Positions 1 to 7,174 of a stretch of DNA of 38,824 nucleotides are shown here, one piece after another. The translations under genes were made by a program, and so were the position numbers. The notes under the pieces are model-generated. The model saw only the letters and a program-made list of their open reading frames with translations, was not told where the DNA came from and ran no database searches. Origin of the DNA: a virus; IMG/VR virus record IMGVR_UViG_3300035698_001446, positions 1 through 38,824 of that record. One strand, given 5' to 3'. Numbering within the stretch: the stretch's first letter is position 1; each line of letters begins with the position of its first letter.

Positions 1-69
1 CAGGCAGAGGTTAAGCGTTTAACCGATGAGAATGCAGCACTCAGAGAGCAGTTGAGCAGGGTGGTCTAA
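1..69 (+). CDS. Coiled-coil protein, C-terminal fragment
   Basis: The window opens inside a gene. Frame 1 reads 22 codons to a TAA at 67-69. The visible tail is a heptad-type coiled coil (QAEVKRLTDENAALREQ). Its first roughly 30 bases closely match bases 402-431 inside the gene at 192-692, so the two genes share a duplicated module. Function unknown; the start lies outside the window. Confidence 0.7.
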   Translation, partial: QAEVKRLTDENAALREQLSRVV

Positions 70-72
70 CTT

Positions 73-195
73 ATGATGGATGATATTTTGGGTATTACTT
101 CAGTAGCTCTCGCCCTTGTGGGCGCGGCATTAATTTTGTACGCAATATTTAGAGTGAAAATTCTAATTGCAAGGGATAATGAGGATGATGTATGA
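73..195 (+). CDS. Small single-span membrane protein
   Basis: A 40-residue protein starting ATG-ATG and ending in TGA. Residues about 8-26 form one hydrophobic segment rich in Ala, Val, Leu and Ile, followed by a basic patch (FRVK) and an acidic tail (DNEDDV). The stop overlaps the next ATG (ATGA), which suggests translational coupling. Function unknown; the size and the membrane segment are all that can be supported. Confidence 0.6.
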   Translation: MMDDILGITSVALALVGAALILYAIFRVKILIARDNEDDV

Positions 196-692
196 GTAAA
201 GAAATAGAACTTACGGAATTAAACACCGCGACTGTATTGAAAATTATGGCCAAAGACTCAATAGACACCTTGTTTTTCGATAATAACGGTAAGGAATATC
301 TTCGCATTGGAGCTGACAATATACCCGCTGACGTTTACGAGAAATTCACCAATTGGTGCATGCAACTACCGCCACTTAACGATGCAGAGATAACTCGCCT
401 ACAGGCAGAGGTCGCACGTTTAACCGATAACAACGAACAACTAGCGAAAATGTACGACGAGCAATCCACGCTGACCGACAAGGTAGAGGCTGAACGTGAC
501 GCTATGCGTGACCGATTGCGTTGGCGTGACCCTGCTTTAGAAGTCCCAGACGGCCCTATTTTAGTGCTATCTAAGTATGGGGAGATTGACTCTTTCACAT
601 TCTATACTTGTAATGATTATTACACAGTTATGAACGGAGAGGAGTACCTTAACGAAGATGTGGTTGCTTGGCTTCCACTACCATCACAATGA
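192..692 (+). CDS. Coiled-coil protein with DUF551-like C-terminus
   Basis: A 166-residue protein. Residues about 60-105 form a coiled coil (LQAEVARLTDNNEQLAK), nearly repeating the fragment at the start of the window. The last roughly 55 residues resemble the phage DUF551 domain: an RWRDPALEVPDG entry and a VVAWLPLPS end, which are hallmarks of that domain. DUF551 occurs in many phage genomes and its role is unknown. The start overlaps the preceding stop. The domain call is by pattern recognition. Confidence 0.7.
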   Translation: MSKEIELTELNTATVLKIMAKDSIDTLFFDNNGKEYLRIGADNIPADVYEKFTNWCMQLPPLNDAEITRLQAEVARLTDNNEQLAKMYDEQSTLTDKVEAERDAMRDRLRWRDPALEVPDGPILVLSKYGEIDSFTFYTCNDYYTVMNGEEYLNEDVVAWLPLPSQ

Positions 693-889
693 AAATCTTA
701 ATATTAGTAGTATTTCTAGTTGGTTGTAAATCTGAAATACCTTGCTCAAAAGACTTAACACGCCCACTATCTGAATGCAATAGCCATTCGAGAGTTAGGG
801 CTAGAGTTTGCGATGTAGAAATTAAAACAAATAACGGTGTTTCGTGTGTATCACGGGGCGACCTGAGACAGATATTAGAAGGATTATAA
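689..889 (+). CDS. Small predicted lipoprotein
   Basis: The ATG at 689 overlaps the previous TGA and yields 66 residues. The N-terminus MKILILVVFLVGC is a short signal peptide ending in a lipobox-like LVGC, so the Cys would be acylated. The rest is small, Cys-rich (five further Cys) and basic. Longer in-frame starts upstream (TTG at 668) would spoil the signal peptide. A role as a superinfection-exclusion lipoprotein, as seen in T5-like phages (Llp), is possible but unproven. Confidence 0.6.
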   Translation: MKILILVVFLVGCKSEIPCSKDLTRPLSECNSHSRVRARVCDVEIKTNNGVSCVSRGDLRQILEGL

Positions 890-941
890 CGGGTGATCTG
901 GCTATCCGACTTAAGTCAGAAATTATTAGAGATAAAACCTA

Positions 942-1106
942 ATGGAAATACAAGAAGCAATAAGTACACTAGCTACCAAAGCTAAAGACGGTGACGCAAC
1001 AGAAGCGTTAAAATATTCACAAGCAGCCCTTAACTTGGCTCACGTAATGTCTATTAAATCACAGACTTTGGGATTTCCAAGCAAGCTAAGATATTTGATA
1101 CAATAG
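942..1106 (+). CDS. Small hypothetical protein
   Basis: A 54-residue reading frame, ATG at 942 and TAG at 1104-1106. The helical ALNLAH segment resembles short ALNLA-containing phage proteins. The last third (from Met36 at 1047) may instead be the start of the next gene, which continues in another frame (see finding at 1047-1465). Function unknown. Confidence 0.45.
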   Translation: MEIQEAISTLATKAKDGDATEALKYSQAALNLAHVMSIKSQTLGFPSKLRYLIQ

Positions 1107-1150
1107 TAAACCATCTTAGAGATCAGGGGGTTAGATCACAGGACGTATCT

Positions 1151-1465
1151 GTGTGTAGATATAGGGACGCCTTTGGTCAGTCATGTGCTATTGGCTGTCT
1201 AATTGATAACCAACACTACAACACTAGTATAGAGAACTTCACAATAGAAAATACCCAAGTTAGGACTGCTGTAGAGTATTCACTACATAGAAAACTTGAC
1301 AAACGAGAAATTGAGTTTCTTAGTATAATGCAGTCTATTCATGATCAATATATTGTAGACATGTGGGAGGACAAGTGGCGGAATACGGCGCGTGACTATA
1401 GATTAAAGTACACTGAATCGACTAAACATTTGACACAATTTGGAGCCTATAATGAACAGGGATGA
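1151..1465 (+). CDS. Hypothetical phage protein, start uncertain
   Basis: The conservative start is GTG at 1151, with AGGA eight bases upstream. The frame is open back to 1058, and the upstream translation (AKIFDTIVNHLRDQGVRS) looks like genuine coding sequence continuous with CRYRDAFGQSCAIGCLI, a pattern familiar from small phage proteins of unknown function. No ATG, GTG or TTG exists in that upstream part, so the true N-terminus is either lost or joined by a frameshift to Met at 1047. The C-terminal half is polar and helical. Confidence 0.55.
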   Translation: MCRYRDAFGQSCAIGCLIDNQHYNTSIENFTIENTQVRTAVEYSLHRKLDKREIEFLSIMQSIHDQYIVDMWEDKWRNTARDYRLKYTESTKHLTQFGAYNEQG

Positions 1466-1736
1466 TGCCTTAGACCAGCTATTCAATCTAGAAATACTAG
1501 AAAAGAAGAAGTGGAAAACCTACAAAGTTAGCCCTGAATTTATTGCGGAACTAAGCTTCATAGAGTCTCATATTGAAGAAGGAATCCTTAGAGTAAAACC
1601 ACCTACCGTTCGCCTAAATAAATGGCGCGATATAGCCACAGGTAATTTTAAGTGGGTAGAACACGGTATGGATGTGGATGAAGATTACTACCGCTACACA
1701 AATATTACGAAGAATATAGAAGGATTAGATAACTAA
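1452..1736 (+). CDS. Hypothetical protein
   Basis: A 94-residue protein starting at ATG 1452 (MNRDDALDQLF), with GGAG about eight bases upstream. It overlaps the end of the preceding gene by 14 bases. The N-terminus is acidic and helical, the C-terminus rich in Tyr and Asp. No recognisable domain. The stop overlaps the next start (TAATG). Confidence 0.6.
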   Translation: MNRDDALDQLFNLEILEKKKWKTYKVSPEFIAELSFIESHIEEGILRVKPPTVRLNKWRDIATGNFKWVEHGMDVDEDYYRYTNITKNIEGLDN

Positions 1737-1906
1737 TGGATTGGGACGCTGCGGCAAGCTGGCTAAAAGAATGTGAGAGTATTTACATGGAGATTGGAGT
1801 TCCTGGGAGAACTGCATTAGTTGTAATTATTATGCCTCTGCGAGATCGTTTTAATAAAGGCGAACGCACTATTGAATTGTATGAAGAAATCATGGGAGTA
1901 AGCTAA
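1736..1906 (+). CDS. Small hypothetical protein
   Basis: A 56-residue protein (MDWDAAASWLKECESIYMEIG...). Both ends use TAATG overlaps with neighbours, which is why this short frame is accepted as a gene. It has a Trp-rich N-terminal helix and a hydrophobic LVVIIM stretch too short for a convincing membrane span. Function unknown. Confidence 0.6.
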   Translation: MDWDAAASWLKECESIYMEIGVPGRTALVVIIMPLRDRFNKGERTIELYEEIMGVS

Positions 1907-2286
1907 TGTTAAGCCCTAAAGAAGCTCAAGTTGTTCTATTAGATATAATAGAGTTGGCAGCCGATAACTCAGATATATTGCTAGAGGACTTCTCTTTAGA
2001 GAGGCGTGGGCCTCTAAGTATTATATTTATGAGTGCTAGATGTGACGATTTATTCTTTTGGGCTTATTCAGATTCTGAGTTAATTAATACACCTTGCGCG
2101 GTAGCCGATCTTGAGCAGGCATATAAAGAGGCTGGGACTTGGGGTAATTTACTATACGCTGCACGTCGTAGGAAAATGAGACCTCAAGGAGCCTATTTTC
2201 AATATATTGATAAAAAATACCATAAGGTATTCAAAGATTGCGGGCCTGAAAGGAAAGTTTGCACAGGGAATCCAAAGGAGATATAA
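1906..2286 (+). CDS. Hypothetical protein
   Basis: A 126-residue protein coupled on both sides through TAATG overlaps. The first 20 residues form an amphipathic helix, the middle is hydrophobic and aromatic (DDLFFWAYSDSEL), and the end is basic with two Cys. No known domain recognised. Confidence 0.65.
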   Translation: MLSPKEAQVVLLDIIELAADNSDILLEDFSLERRGPLSIIFMSARCDDLFFWAYSDSELINTPCAVADLEQAYKEAGTWGNLLYAARRRKMRPQGAYFQYIDKKYHKVFKDCGPERKVCTGNPKEI

Positions 2287-2660
2287 TGCCAGATAAAGAT
2301 TGGGTTACTGATATGAATAGCGCTTTGAAAGTAACTGCGTATATTGAGGTACTCAAAAAAGAGATTTTTAATCTAAAAGAAGAAGCTGCTGTTAGCGCCA
2401 CAGCTTTTGCTAAGTTCAATAGGTATCAAAATGACAGGATAAAAGAACTAGAAGAATCCTTAGCTTCCGCAATTAATGATGGTTATGATATGGCAGCTGC
2501 GGACTATAGAGAGCAACTAAACAGTGGTAAATCTATCACTTATTGGTACGGTAAACCAGGTACCAAGTGTGCTGGTAAATTTCATATAGAAGAAACAATT
2601 AATGAACTTAATCCTCTATACTGGATTAAGGGTAAGCAGCATAAGGTAATAAGCGAATGA
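2286..2660 (+). CDS. Hypothetical coiled-coil protein
   Basis: Start chosen at ATG 2286 (MPDKDWVTD), overlapping the previous stop and preceded by AAGGAG. 124 residues. Residues about 20-60 are strongly helical with heptad character; the C-terminal half is Tyr/Trp-rich. Function unknown. Confidence 0.65.
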   Translation: MPDKDWVTDMNSALKVTAYIEVLKKEIFNLKEEAAVSATAFAKFNRYQNDRIKELEESLASAINDGYDMAAADYREQLNSGKSITYWYGKPGTKCAGKFHIEETINELNPLYWIKGKQHKVISE

Positions 2661-2917
2661 GTAATGTAACAATAGAACCTGATAAACGTAAAAAGGCCGT
2701 GACTTTAGAACAAGCATTAAATCCGCATATAGAAGTAATAGCTGATTTGCGTGAGGAGCTAAGAGTCTCTAATATTAAAGCAATTAATTTAGAATTTGCT
2801 ATCAAGCTACACAAAGCATCAGTGCTTTCAGCACACATGAGTTCCAATCCTTATCCTGCTAGTGCAGCGGATGATCAATTATGGGGGAGACTAGATGCGT
2901 TTACTGAAGGAACTTAG
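2657..2917 (+). CDS. Hypothetical protein
   Basis: An 86-residue protein coupled by ATGA overlap to the gene before it. Charged and helical, with an LREELRVSNIKAINLE amphipathic stretch. It ends 23 bases inside the next gene. Function unknown. Confidence 0.6.
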   Translation: MSNVTIEPDKRKKAVTLEQALNPHIEVIADLREELRVSNIKAINLEFAIKLHKASVLSAHMSSNPYPASAADDQLWGRLDAFTEGT

Positions 2918-3233
2918 AAATCCGGGGTGGGGCTTTCTCAACTCTAATATTGCGGCTGATGAATGGCCTACGCACTATGAAAAAGAACTAATGCTTAGAG
3001 CGGCTGATGAAATCAAATCACTTCGCGATGAAATCGGAGGGTATGTACTAATGAGTAAAGAAGAACGAATAGCATCTAGTGAAGAAGCTAAGATGAGAAC
3101 AGAAATGACAGAATTCAAACGAAAGTATATAGAACTATGTTTAGCTACTGGATTCATTATTACTTATGATCTATACGATAATGCTTGTGTATTGAGCATG
3201 GATGGTGAAATGGTAGACTTAGGTGAATTATGA
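2895..3233 (+). CDS. Hypothetical protein
   Basis: A 112-residue protein with start ATG 2895, preceded by GGGGGAGA. It contains an EKELMLRAADEIKSLRDEI helix typical of many small phage proteins (DUF551-adjacent type) and a beta-rich end (ACVLSMDGEMVDLGEL). Role unknown. Confidence 0.6.
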   Translation: MRLLKELRNPGWGFLNSNIAADEWPTHYEKELMLRAADEIKSLRDEIGGYVLMSKEERIASSEEAKMRTEMTEFKRKYIELCLATGFIITYDLYDNACVLSMDGEMVDLGEL

Positions 3234-3261
3234 TAACACATACGATAACGAACTAATTATC

Positions 3262-3390
3262 ATGGCTATGCTAAACTATATGCGAGTTCTTAGTGCTAGT
3301 AAAGAAACGGCGTCAGGAGGCATGATTGACATGATTGAAAAGGATGTACTTCGATGCGAGAAAATCATAAGGAATTTACTAGATGAGTAA
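3262..3390 (+). CDS. Small hypothetical protein
   Basis: A 42-residue frame, ATG 3262 to TAA 3388-3390 (MAMLNYMRVLSASKETASGG...). It overlaps the next ATG at 3383. The ribosome-binding site is weak and the frame remains open a little upstream, so start and reality are tentative. Predicted all-helical. Confidence 0.4.
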   Translation: MAMLNYMRVLSASKETASGGMIDMIEKDVLRCEKIIRNLLDE

Positions 3391-3709
3391 AGCAGTAAAG
3401 TTTGTTGTAGATAGTGTTATCCACGACTTGAAGCATAGACCTGAAGATTTTTGGTGTGATGCTTATGTGTTGCGTGATAAGAAAAACCATGTAGAATACT
3501 GGATAACTAATTGTTTCTTTGATGCTGGAGTATATAAACCATACAAAATGAGCTTTGGTTTCATTCAGGGGTATCGGTTTCATCAGGGGTTAGACTTTTG
3601 GAAAGCGTGGTATGTAGCTTATGGTCATATCTTAGAAAAAGAAGAATTAAAACACCCTAAACGATCCGCACATCGTAATGGTAACAAGCATCCAATGGAC
3701 GCGCGATAA
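3383..3709 (+). CDS. Hypothetical protein
   Basis: A 108-residue protein rich in Trp, Tyr and His with a basic tail (HPKRSAHRNGNKHP). No recognised domain. It is the last gene before the promoter at 3717, so it probably ends the first operon of the window, although no hairpin terminator is visible. Confidence 0.6.
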   Translation: MSKAVKFVVDSVIHDLKHRPEDFWCDAYVLRDKKNHVEYWITNCFFDAGVYKPYKMSFGFIQGYRFHQGLDFWKAWYVAYGHILEKEELKHPKRSAHRNGNKHPMDAR

Positions 3710-3716
3710 TTATTAC

Positions 3717-3745
3717 TTGACACTTTGGTTAAGTTACGATATAAT
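3717..3745 (+). promoter_or_regulatory. Sigma70-type promoter
   Basis: TTGACA at 3717-3722 and TATAAT at 3740-3745, both perfect consensus with a 17-base spacer. Transcription would begin near 3752, leaving a short leader with TTGGAGAA before the ATG at 3775. Confidence 0.85.
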
Positions 3746-3774
3746 AGGCGCATATTTTATGAATTGGAGAACTA

Positions 3775-4104
3775 ATGAGTTTCAAAACTTTTAAAGAAGC
3801 CGAAGCCTACTGGGATAAAAATGGGTTGGATGCTGTGCCTCGATATATCGTTTGTGCAGCAAATCAACATAAGAGCATACCGTCACTTTTAGTAACAGGC
3901 GCTCGACACTATGACCAAGTTATGCAAAATCAAATCGAAGCGATGGGTATGTCCCATCATGATTTTCATGAACAAGGCTTCATCGACCAATTTGGAATCT
4001 ATATTAGCCGAGAAGATGCTATGATAATCGCCATAGAAAATGGGCAGTCATTGCGTGACATAGGCTATGAAGGTAAATCACTATTTTCAGAGAACTTATA
4101 CTAA
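3775..4104 (+). CDS. Conserved phage hypothetical protein
   Basis: A 109-residue protein and the first gene after the 3717 promoter. The sequence (YIVCAANQHK, GARHYDQVM, FIDQFGIYISREDAMIIA) matches a small family common in large phages and prophages whose function is unknown. Family recognition is by motif pattern. The stop overlaps the next ATG. Confidence 0.75.
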   Translation: MSFKTFKEAEAYWDKNGLDAVPRYIVCAANQHKSIPSLLVTGARHYDQVMQNQIEAMGMSHHDFHEQGFIDQFGIYISREDAMIIAIENGQSLRDIGYEGKSLFSENLY

Positions 4105-4793
4105 TGAATACATTAATCATGACCATAGGAAGCGATTATCTACTTGCCCCTGTAGATGGATATAGAATAAATCCACTAGATGGCGGGATGGTATTAGTAG
4201 AATATCGAGATCGAATTACATCTGATCTAAATAACTATGCTTATATTCACTTCTCTGATATTAGAGAGGGGCCAGAAGATATAATAGTAGGGGCTACTTT
4301 TTTATGTTTAACACCTGTTTTAAAGTATGACCGTTTTGCGGCCTTACCTGTACTCATGCCAAAAAATCATGTGGTACTAAAAGTATTGCCACATAGTATT
4401 CTGGTAAAAGATAAACTTGGGGCTAAAGCTCTCTATAGAATAGATAAATCAGGTTCTACTTATTTAGTGGAAGATAAACCTAAACCTAAGATTGATCTTA
4501 TGAGGGACAATAATACCTTTTTCTCTGTGTGGATTAACAACCCTACTTATGATATAATGTTACCAGAAGATTTTAAAGTAATGGGCTTCACAGGTTCAGA
4601 AGTGTTAATTGTAGCTGATCACTATGCTAAAAGAGTTCCTACTGTTTTGAAAGTAGTAAATCTAGGTGATTCGTTCGATGATACTTGGAGGCCTATAGCT
4701 TGTTACAAGCGTACCCTTCTACTTATGGAACAAATACCTAACGAATACGAAATATATAAGGAAAAAAGATGGACATATTTAAAGCAGAATTAA
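4104..4793 (+). CDS. Hypothetical protein
   Basis: A 229-residue protein of mainly alternating beta-type sequence. No signal peptide, membrane span or known motif. Coupled to the upstream gene by TAATG; its last 25 bases overlap the next gene. Function unknown. Confidence 0.7.
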   Translation: MNTLIMTIGSDYLLAPVDGYRINPLDGGMVLVEYRDRITSDLNNYAYIHFSDIREGPEDIIVGATFLCLTPVLKYDRFAALPVLMPKNHVVLKVLPHSILVKDKLGAKALYRIDKSGSTYLVEDKPKPKIDLMRDNNTFFSVWINNPTYDIMLPEDFKVMGFTGSEVLIVADHYAKRVPTVLKVVNLGDSFDDTWRPIACYKRTLLLMEQIPNEYEIYKEKRWTYLKQN

Positions 4794-5050
4794 CTACAGA
4801 GAAAGTAAACTGTATCATGATTCCAGAAAACATGCTGAGTACAATTACCGTCATTAGAAATGATGAAGGTTTATATGTAGTAGCATACGCCGTAGAAAAT
4901 ACTAGTACCGGAGAGGCTACCTCGGACATTAGGGACGTGCCTTTAACTATTGCAGCTTGTTCTGTAGAGAGTGCTGGTATCCACTTTGAAAAGATTCGTA
5001 CCTCAAAGGTAATGTTCTTAGACGCTGACTTTATAGTTGCTCGTATTTAA
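4769..5050 (+). CDS. Hypothetical protein
   Basis: A 93-residue protein starting inside the end of the preceding gene, with AAGGAAAAA upstream. Beta-rich with an acidic centre. It abuts the dNMP kinase gene (TAATG). Function unknown. Confidence 0.65.
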   Translation: MDIFKAELTTEKVNCIMIPENMLSTITVIRNDEGLYVVAYAVENTSTGEATSDIRDVPLTIAACSVESAGIHFEKIRTSKVMFLDADFIVARI

Positions 5051-5568
5051 TGATAATAGGATTAACGGGACTTAAGAGGTCAGGTAAAGACTCTGTAGCT
5101 GACGCTATAGCTTGGAAGAAACTATCTTTTGCGGGGCCTTTAAAAGAAGCATCCGCTATTCTGCTTAATAGAACTATTGAGGATATGGAAGGAACAGGGT
5201 TTGATAGAGACGAGGTTATGCCTGAATGGGGCTTCACTATTAGACACTTTCTACAACAAGCAGGAACTGAGGGTATGAGAAGATTGTTCCGAGAGGATTT
5301 TTGGATTCAACGTATGCGTTCTGAGATACATCAGTACAAAGATGTAGTAGTATCTGACGTTAGGTTTCTAAATGAAGCTGCCTTTATTCATGAATTAGGT
5401 GGTGAAGTTTGGAAAGTAGTGCGTCCTGGACTAGAACCGGATGGTCATGCCTCAGAAGCTGAGATAGCTCTAATAGAAGCTGACCATACTATATTTAATA
5501 ACCATAGCCTAATAAACCTACAAAGAAAGGTTTTTACGAGATTACAAAGGGGATTAGAATCAAATTAA
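5050..5568 (+). CDS. Deoxynucleoside monophosphate kinase
   Basis: A 172-residue P-loop kinase. The Walker A loop GLKRSGKD lies at residues 7-14. FAGPLKEA at about 28-35, DVRFLNE at about 99-105 and a late HxxxN-type tail fit the phage dNMP kinase family (T5 dNMP kinase, T4 gp1). These enzymes phosphorylate dNMPs to dNDPs with ATP. With ThyX, MazG and ribonucleotide reductase it supplies dNTPs for replication. One GCGGGGCC site lies within it at 5131. Confidence 0.85.
   Translation: MIIGLTGLKRSGKDSVADAIAWKKLSFAGPLKEASAILLNRTIEDMEGTGFDRDEVMPEWGFTIRHFLQQAGTEGMRRLFREDFWIQRMRSEIHQYKDVVVSDVRFLNEAAFIHELGGEVWKVVRPGLEPDGHASEAEIALIEADHTIFNNHSLINLQRKVFTRLQRGLESN
5131..5138 (+). repeat. GCGGGGCC motif, site 1
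   Basis: One of seven forward copies of this 8-mer. Here it is read as codons GCG-GGG-CC inside the dNMP kinase gene. Confidence 0.6.
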
Positions 5569-5762
5569 TTAAAGATATCAAGGTTGTAGCCTTCTTTACT
5601 ATAATTATATCTGCTTATGTAGCTGGAGCGTATATTCATGCTTCCGATACTAAGAGAACAATTTATAAAGTGTGTGCTTCCAAAGGCTATACTTACCTTA
5701 ACAAGAAAAAGATTTATTGCAGTCCTTACGAGAATACGATAAGACGTGGAGTAGAAAAATGA
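5568..5762 (+). CDS. Small membrane-anchored protein with non-canonical start
   Basis: Between the kinase stop (TAA 5566-5568) and the ATG at 5759 lies an open frame encoding about 64 residues: a hydrophobic span (VVAFFTIIISAYVAGAYI) followed by a soluble Cys- and Tyr-rich part, ending with an ATGA overlap. It contains no ATG, GTG or TTG. The only natural start is ATT at 5568, in the position where a TAATG overlap would be expected, or ATC at 5559 eight bases after AAAGGGG. Likely a periplasm-facing protein of unknown role. Confidence 0.5.
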   Translation: MKDIKVVAFFTIIISAYVAGAYIHASDTKRTIYKVCASKGYTYLNKKKIYCSPYENTIRRGVEK

Positions 5763-6208
5763 TTGAAGCAGTAGTGGCATTTAGCCTGTTATATATGTGG
5801 TATATAGGAGGGATATCTTTTTTATTCTTCTGTTGGTTAATAGAAGATGACGCCCATGAATGGGTATCAACCATCTATACAGTAGCGTGCTTAGCACTGG
5901 CGTACTATATAGTTCCAACTCTATGGGTTTATGCAGCCTATCCTTTTATAGGGTTACTGTGGACTTTCTTCAAGTATGACAGATTTTGTGCTAGAAAGAG
6001 AAAAGAGTACGATACCCATAATGAAAGATTCCTATCAGAAATAGACCCAAATAGGGTTAAAGTTAGAGGAATGCTGACAAACTGGTTAGTAAACTGGCCC
6101 CTTAGCTTAGGGAGCTGGCTTGTAGCCGATGCGTTAGATTATGTAGTAGAACAAATTTTAAAATTAGGTAGAATAATCTACAGGAAAATAGGAAATAGGC
6201 ACATATAA
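5759..6208 (+). CDS. Multi-span membrane protein
   Basis: Start chosen at ATG 5759, overlapping the previous TGA; 149 residues. Two or three hydrophobic segments in residues 1-70 (MIEAVVAFSLLYMWYIGG, VACLALAYYIVPTLWVYAAY) are followed by a basic cytoplasmic loop (FCARKRKEYD) and a weaker C-terminal hydrophobic segment. An inner-membrane location is inferred. Function unknown. Confidence 0.65.
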   Translation: MIEAVVAFSLLYMWYIGGISFLFFCWLIEDDAHEWVSTIYTVACLALAYYIVPTLWVYAAYPFIGLLWTFFKYDRFCARKRKEYDTHNERFLSEIDPNRVKVRGMLTNWLVNWPLSLGSWLVADALDYVVEQILKLGRIIYRKIGNRHI

Positions 6209-6487
6209 ATGGCTGAAGAAAAACAAATAAGAACAAGACTAAAAGAAGTTATACCGGTAATGACGGAATATCTCTGTGACTGTAGTGAAGGAGCTACCTA
6301 TCAGACAACGGGAGCAATGCTACCTAATGGAAACTTTCAGATGGTTTGTGTAGACTGTGGCGACATGATTTATATCTCCCCTAATCCATTAGCAGTAACT
6401 CATGTAGATGAACTGGCAGAGTACGAAGCTGAACCTGAACTGGAAACTATCCCAATTCCAAACAGTAAAAAGAAGAGAAATCACTAA
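6209..6487 (+). CDS. Hypothetical Cys-rich protein
   Basis: A 92-residue protein. Two Cys pairs (LCDCS and VCVDCG) about 22 residues apart suggest a zinc ribbon. The C-terminus is acidic and then basic. It directly follows the membrane protein gene and its stop overlaps thyX (TAATG). Function unknown. Confidence 0.65.
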   Translation: MAEEKQIRTRLKEVIPVMTEYLCDCSEGATYQTTGAMLPNGNFQMVCVDCGDMIYISPNPLAVTHVDELAEYEAEPELETIPIPNSKKKRNH

Positions 6488-7131
6488 TGAAAGTAAAGCT
6501 AATAAGCTATTCACAAGTACCTATTTCAGAAGATTTTAAGACTATTGGAGAGCTAATTTGCTATAGTGCGAGAGTCAGTAACCCTGCCTCTCAAGCTAAC
6601 ACCCTAACTAATGATAAGTTACTGAACTACCTCATCAAGCATAAACACTGGTCTCCTTTCGAGATGGTTAGTGCTTGCATAGAGGTAGATTCCACTCGGG
6701 ACATTGTTAGACAAATCCTCCGCCACCGCAGTTTCTCCTTTCAGGAGTTTAGCCAGCGGTACGCTAATCCTACTGAGTCTCTTGGGTTTGAACTACGAGA
6801 AGCTCGCCTACAAGATACTAAGAATAGACAGAACAGTGTCGAAGTAGACGATAAGGCGCTAAAAGAAGGTTGGGTTATCCAACAAAAACGAGTTAAGAAT
6901 GCAGCATTAGTAGCATATCAATGGGCTATTGACCATGGCATTGCTTTGGAGCAGGCTAGAGTAGTTCTTCCAGAAGGTATGACTAAAAGCCGCTGTTATA
7001 TTAGTGGTAGTTTGCGTAGCTGGATTCACTATTGTGACGCTCGTGATGGTAATGGCACACAGAAAGAGCATATGGAAATAGCACAAGCTATTCGCCCAAT
7101 CATCGACCAACTTTTAGGACTTGACTCTTAA
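6487..7131 (+). CDS. thyX: Flavin-dependent thymidylate synthase
   Basis: A 214-residue ThyX. The signature RHRSFSFQEFSQR at residues 79-91 matches the family motif RHRxxSxQxxSxR, which positions FAD and dUMP. ThyX makes dTMP from dUMP using methylene-tetrahydrofolate and reduced FAD, without DHFR. Typical size is about 210-230 residues, so it is complete. It ends a polycistron; the next gene has its own promoter. Confidence 0.95.
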   Translation: MKVKLISYSQVPISEDFKTIGELICYSARVSNPASQANTLTNDKLLNYLIKHKHWSPFEMVSACIEVDSTRDIVRQILRHRSFSFQEFSQRYANPTESLGFELREARLQDTKNRQNSVEVDDKALKEGWVIQQKRVKNAALVAYQWAIDHGIALEQARVVLPEGMTKSRCYISGSLRSWIHYCDARDGNGTQKEHMEIAQAIRPIIDQLLGLDS

Positions 7132-7149
7132 CTCAAACCTTGCTATAAT
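7121..7149 (+). promoter_or_regulatory. Sigma70-type promoter for the NAD module
   Basis: TTGACT at 7121-7126 and TATAAT at 7144-7149, spacer 17. The -35 overlaps the last codons of thyX. Start near 7156; the leader contains CGGAG before the ATG at 7175. It gives the Prs-like/NAMPT-like pair independent expression. Confidence 0.8.
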
Positions 7150-7174
7150 ATGTTTTTAAGAAATCGGAGAAGTA

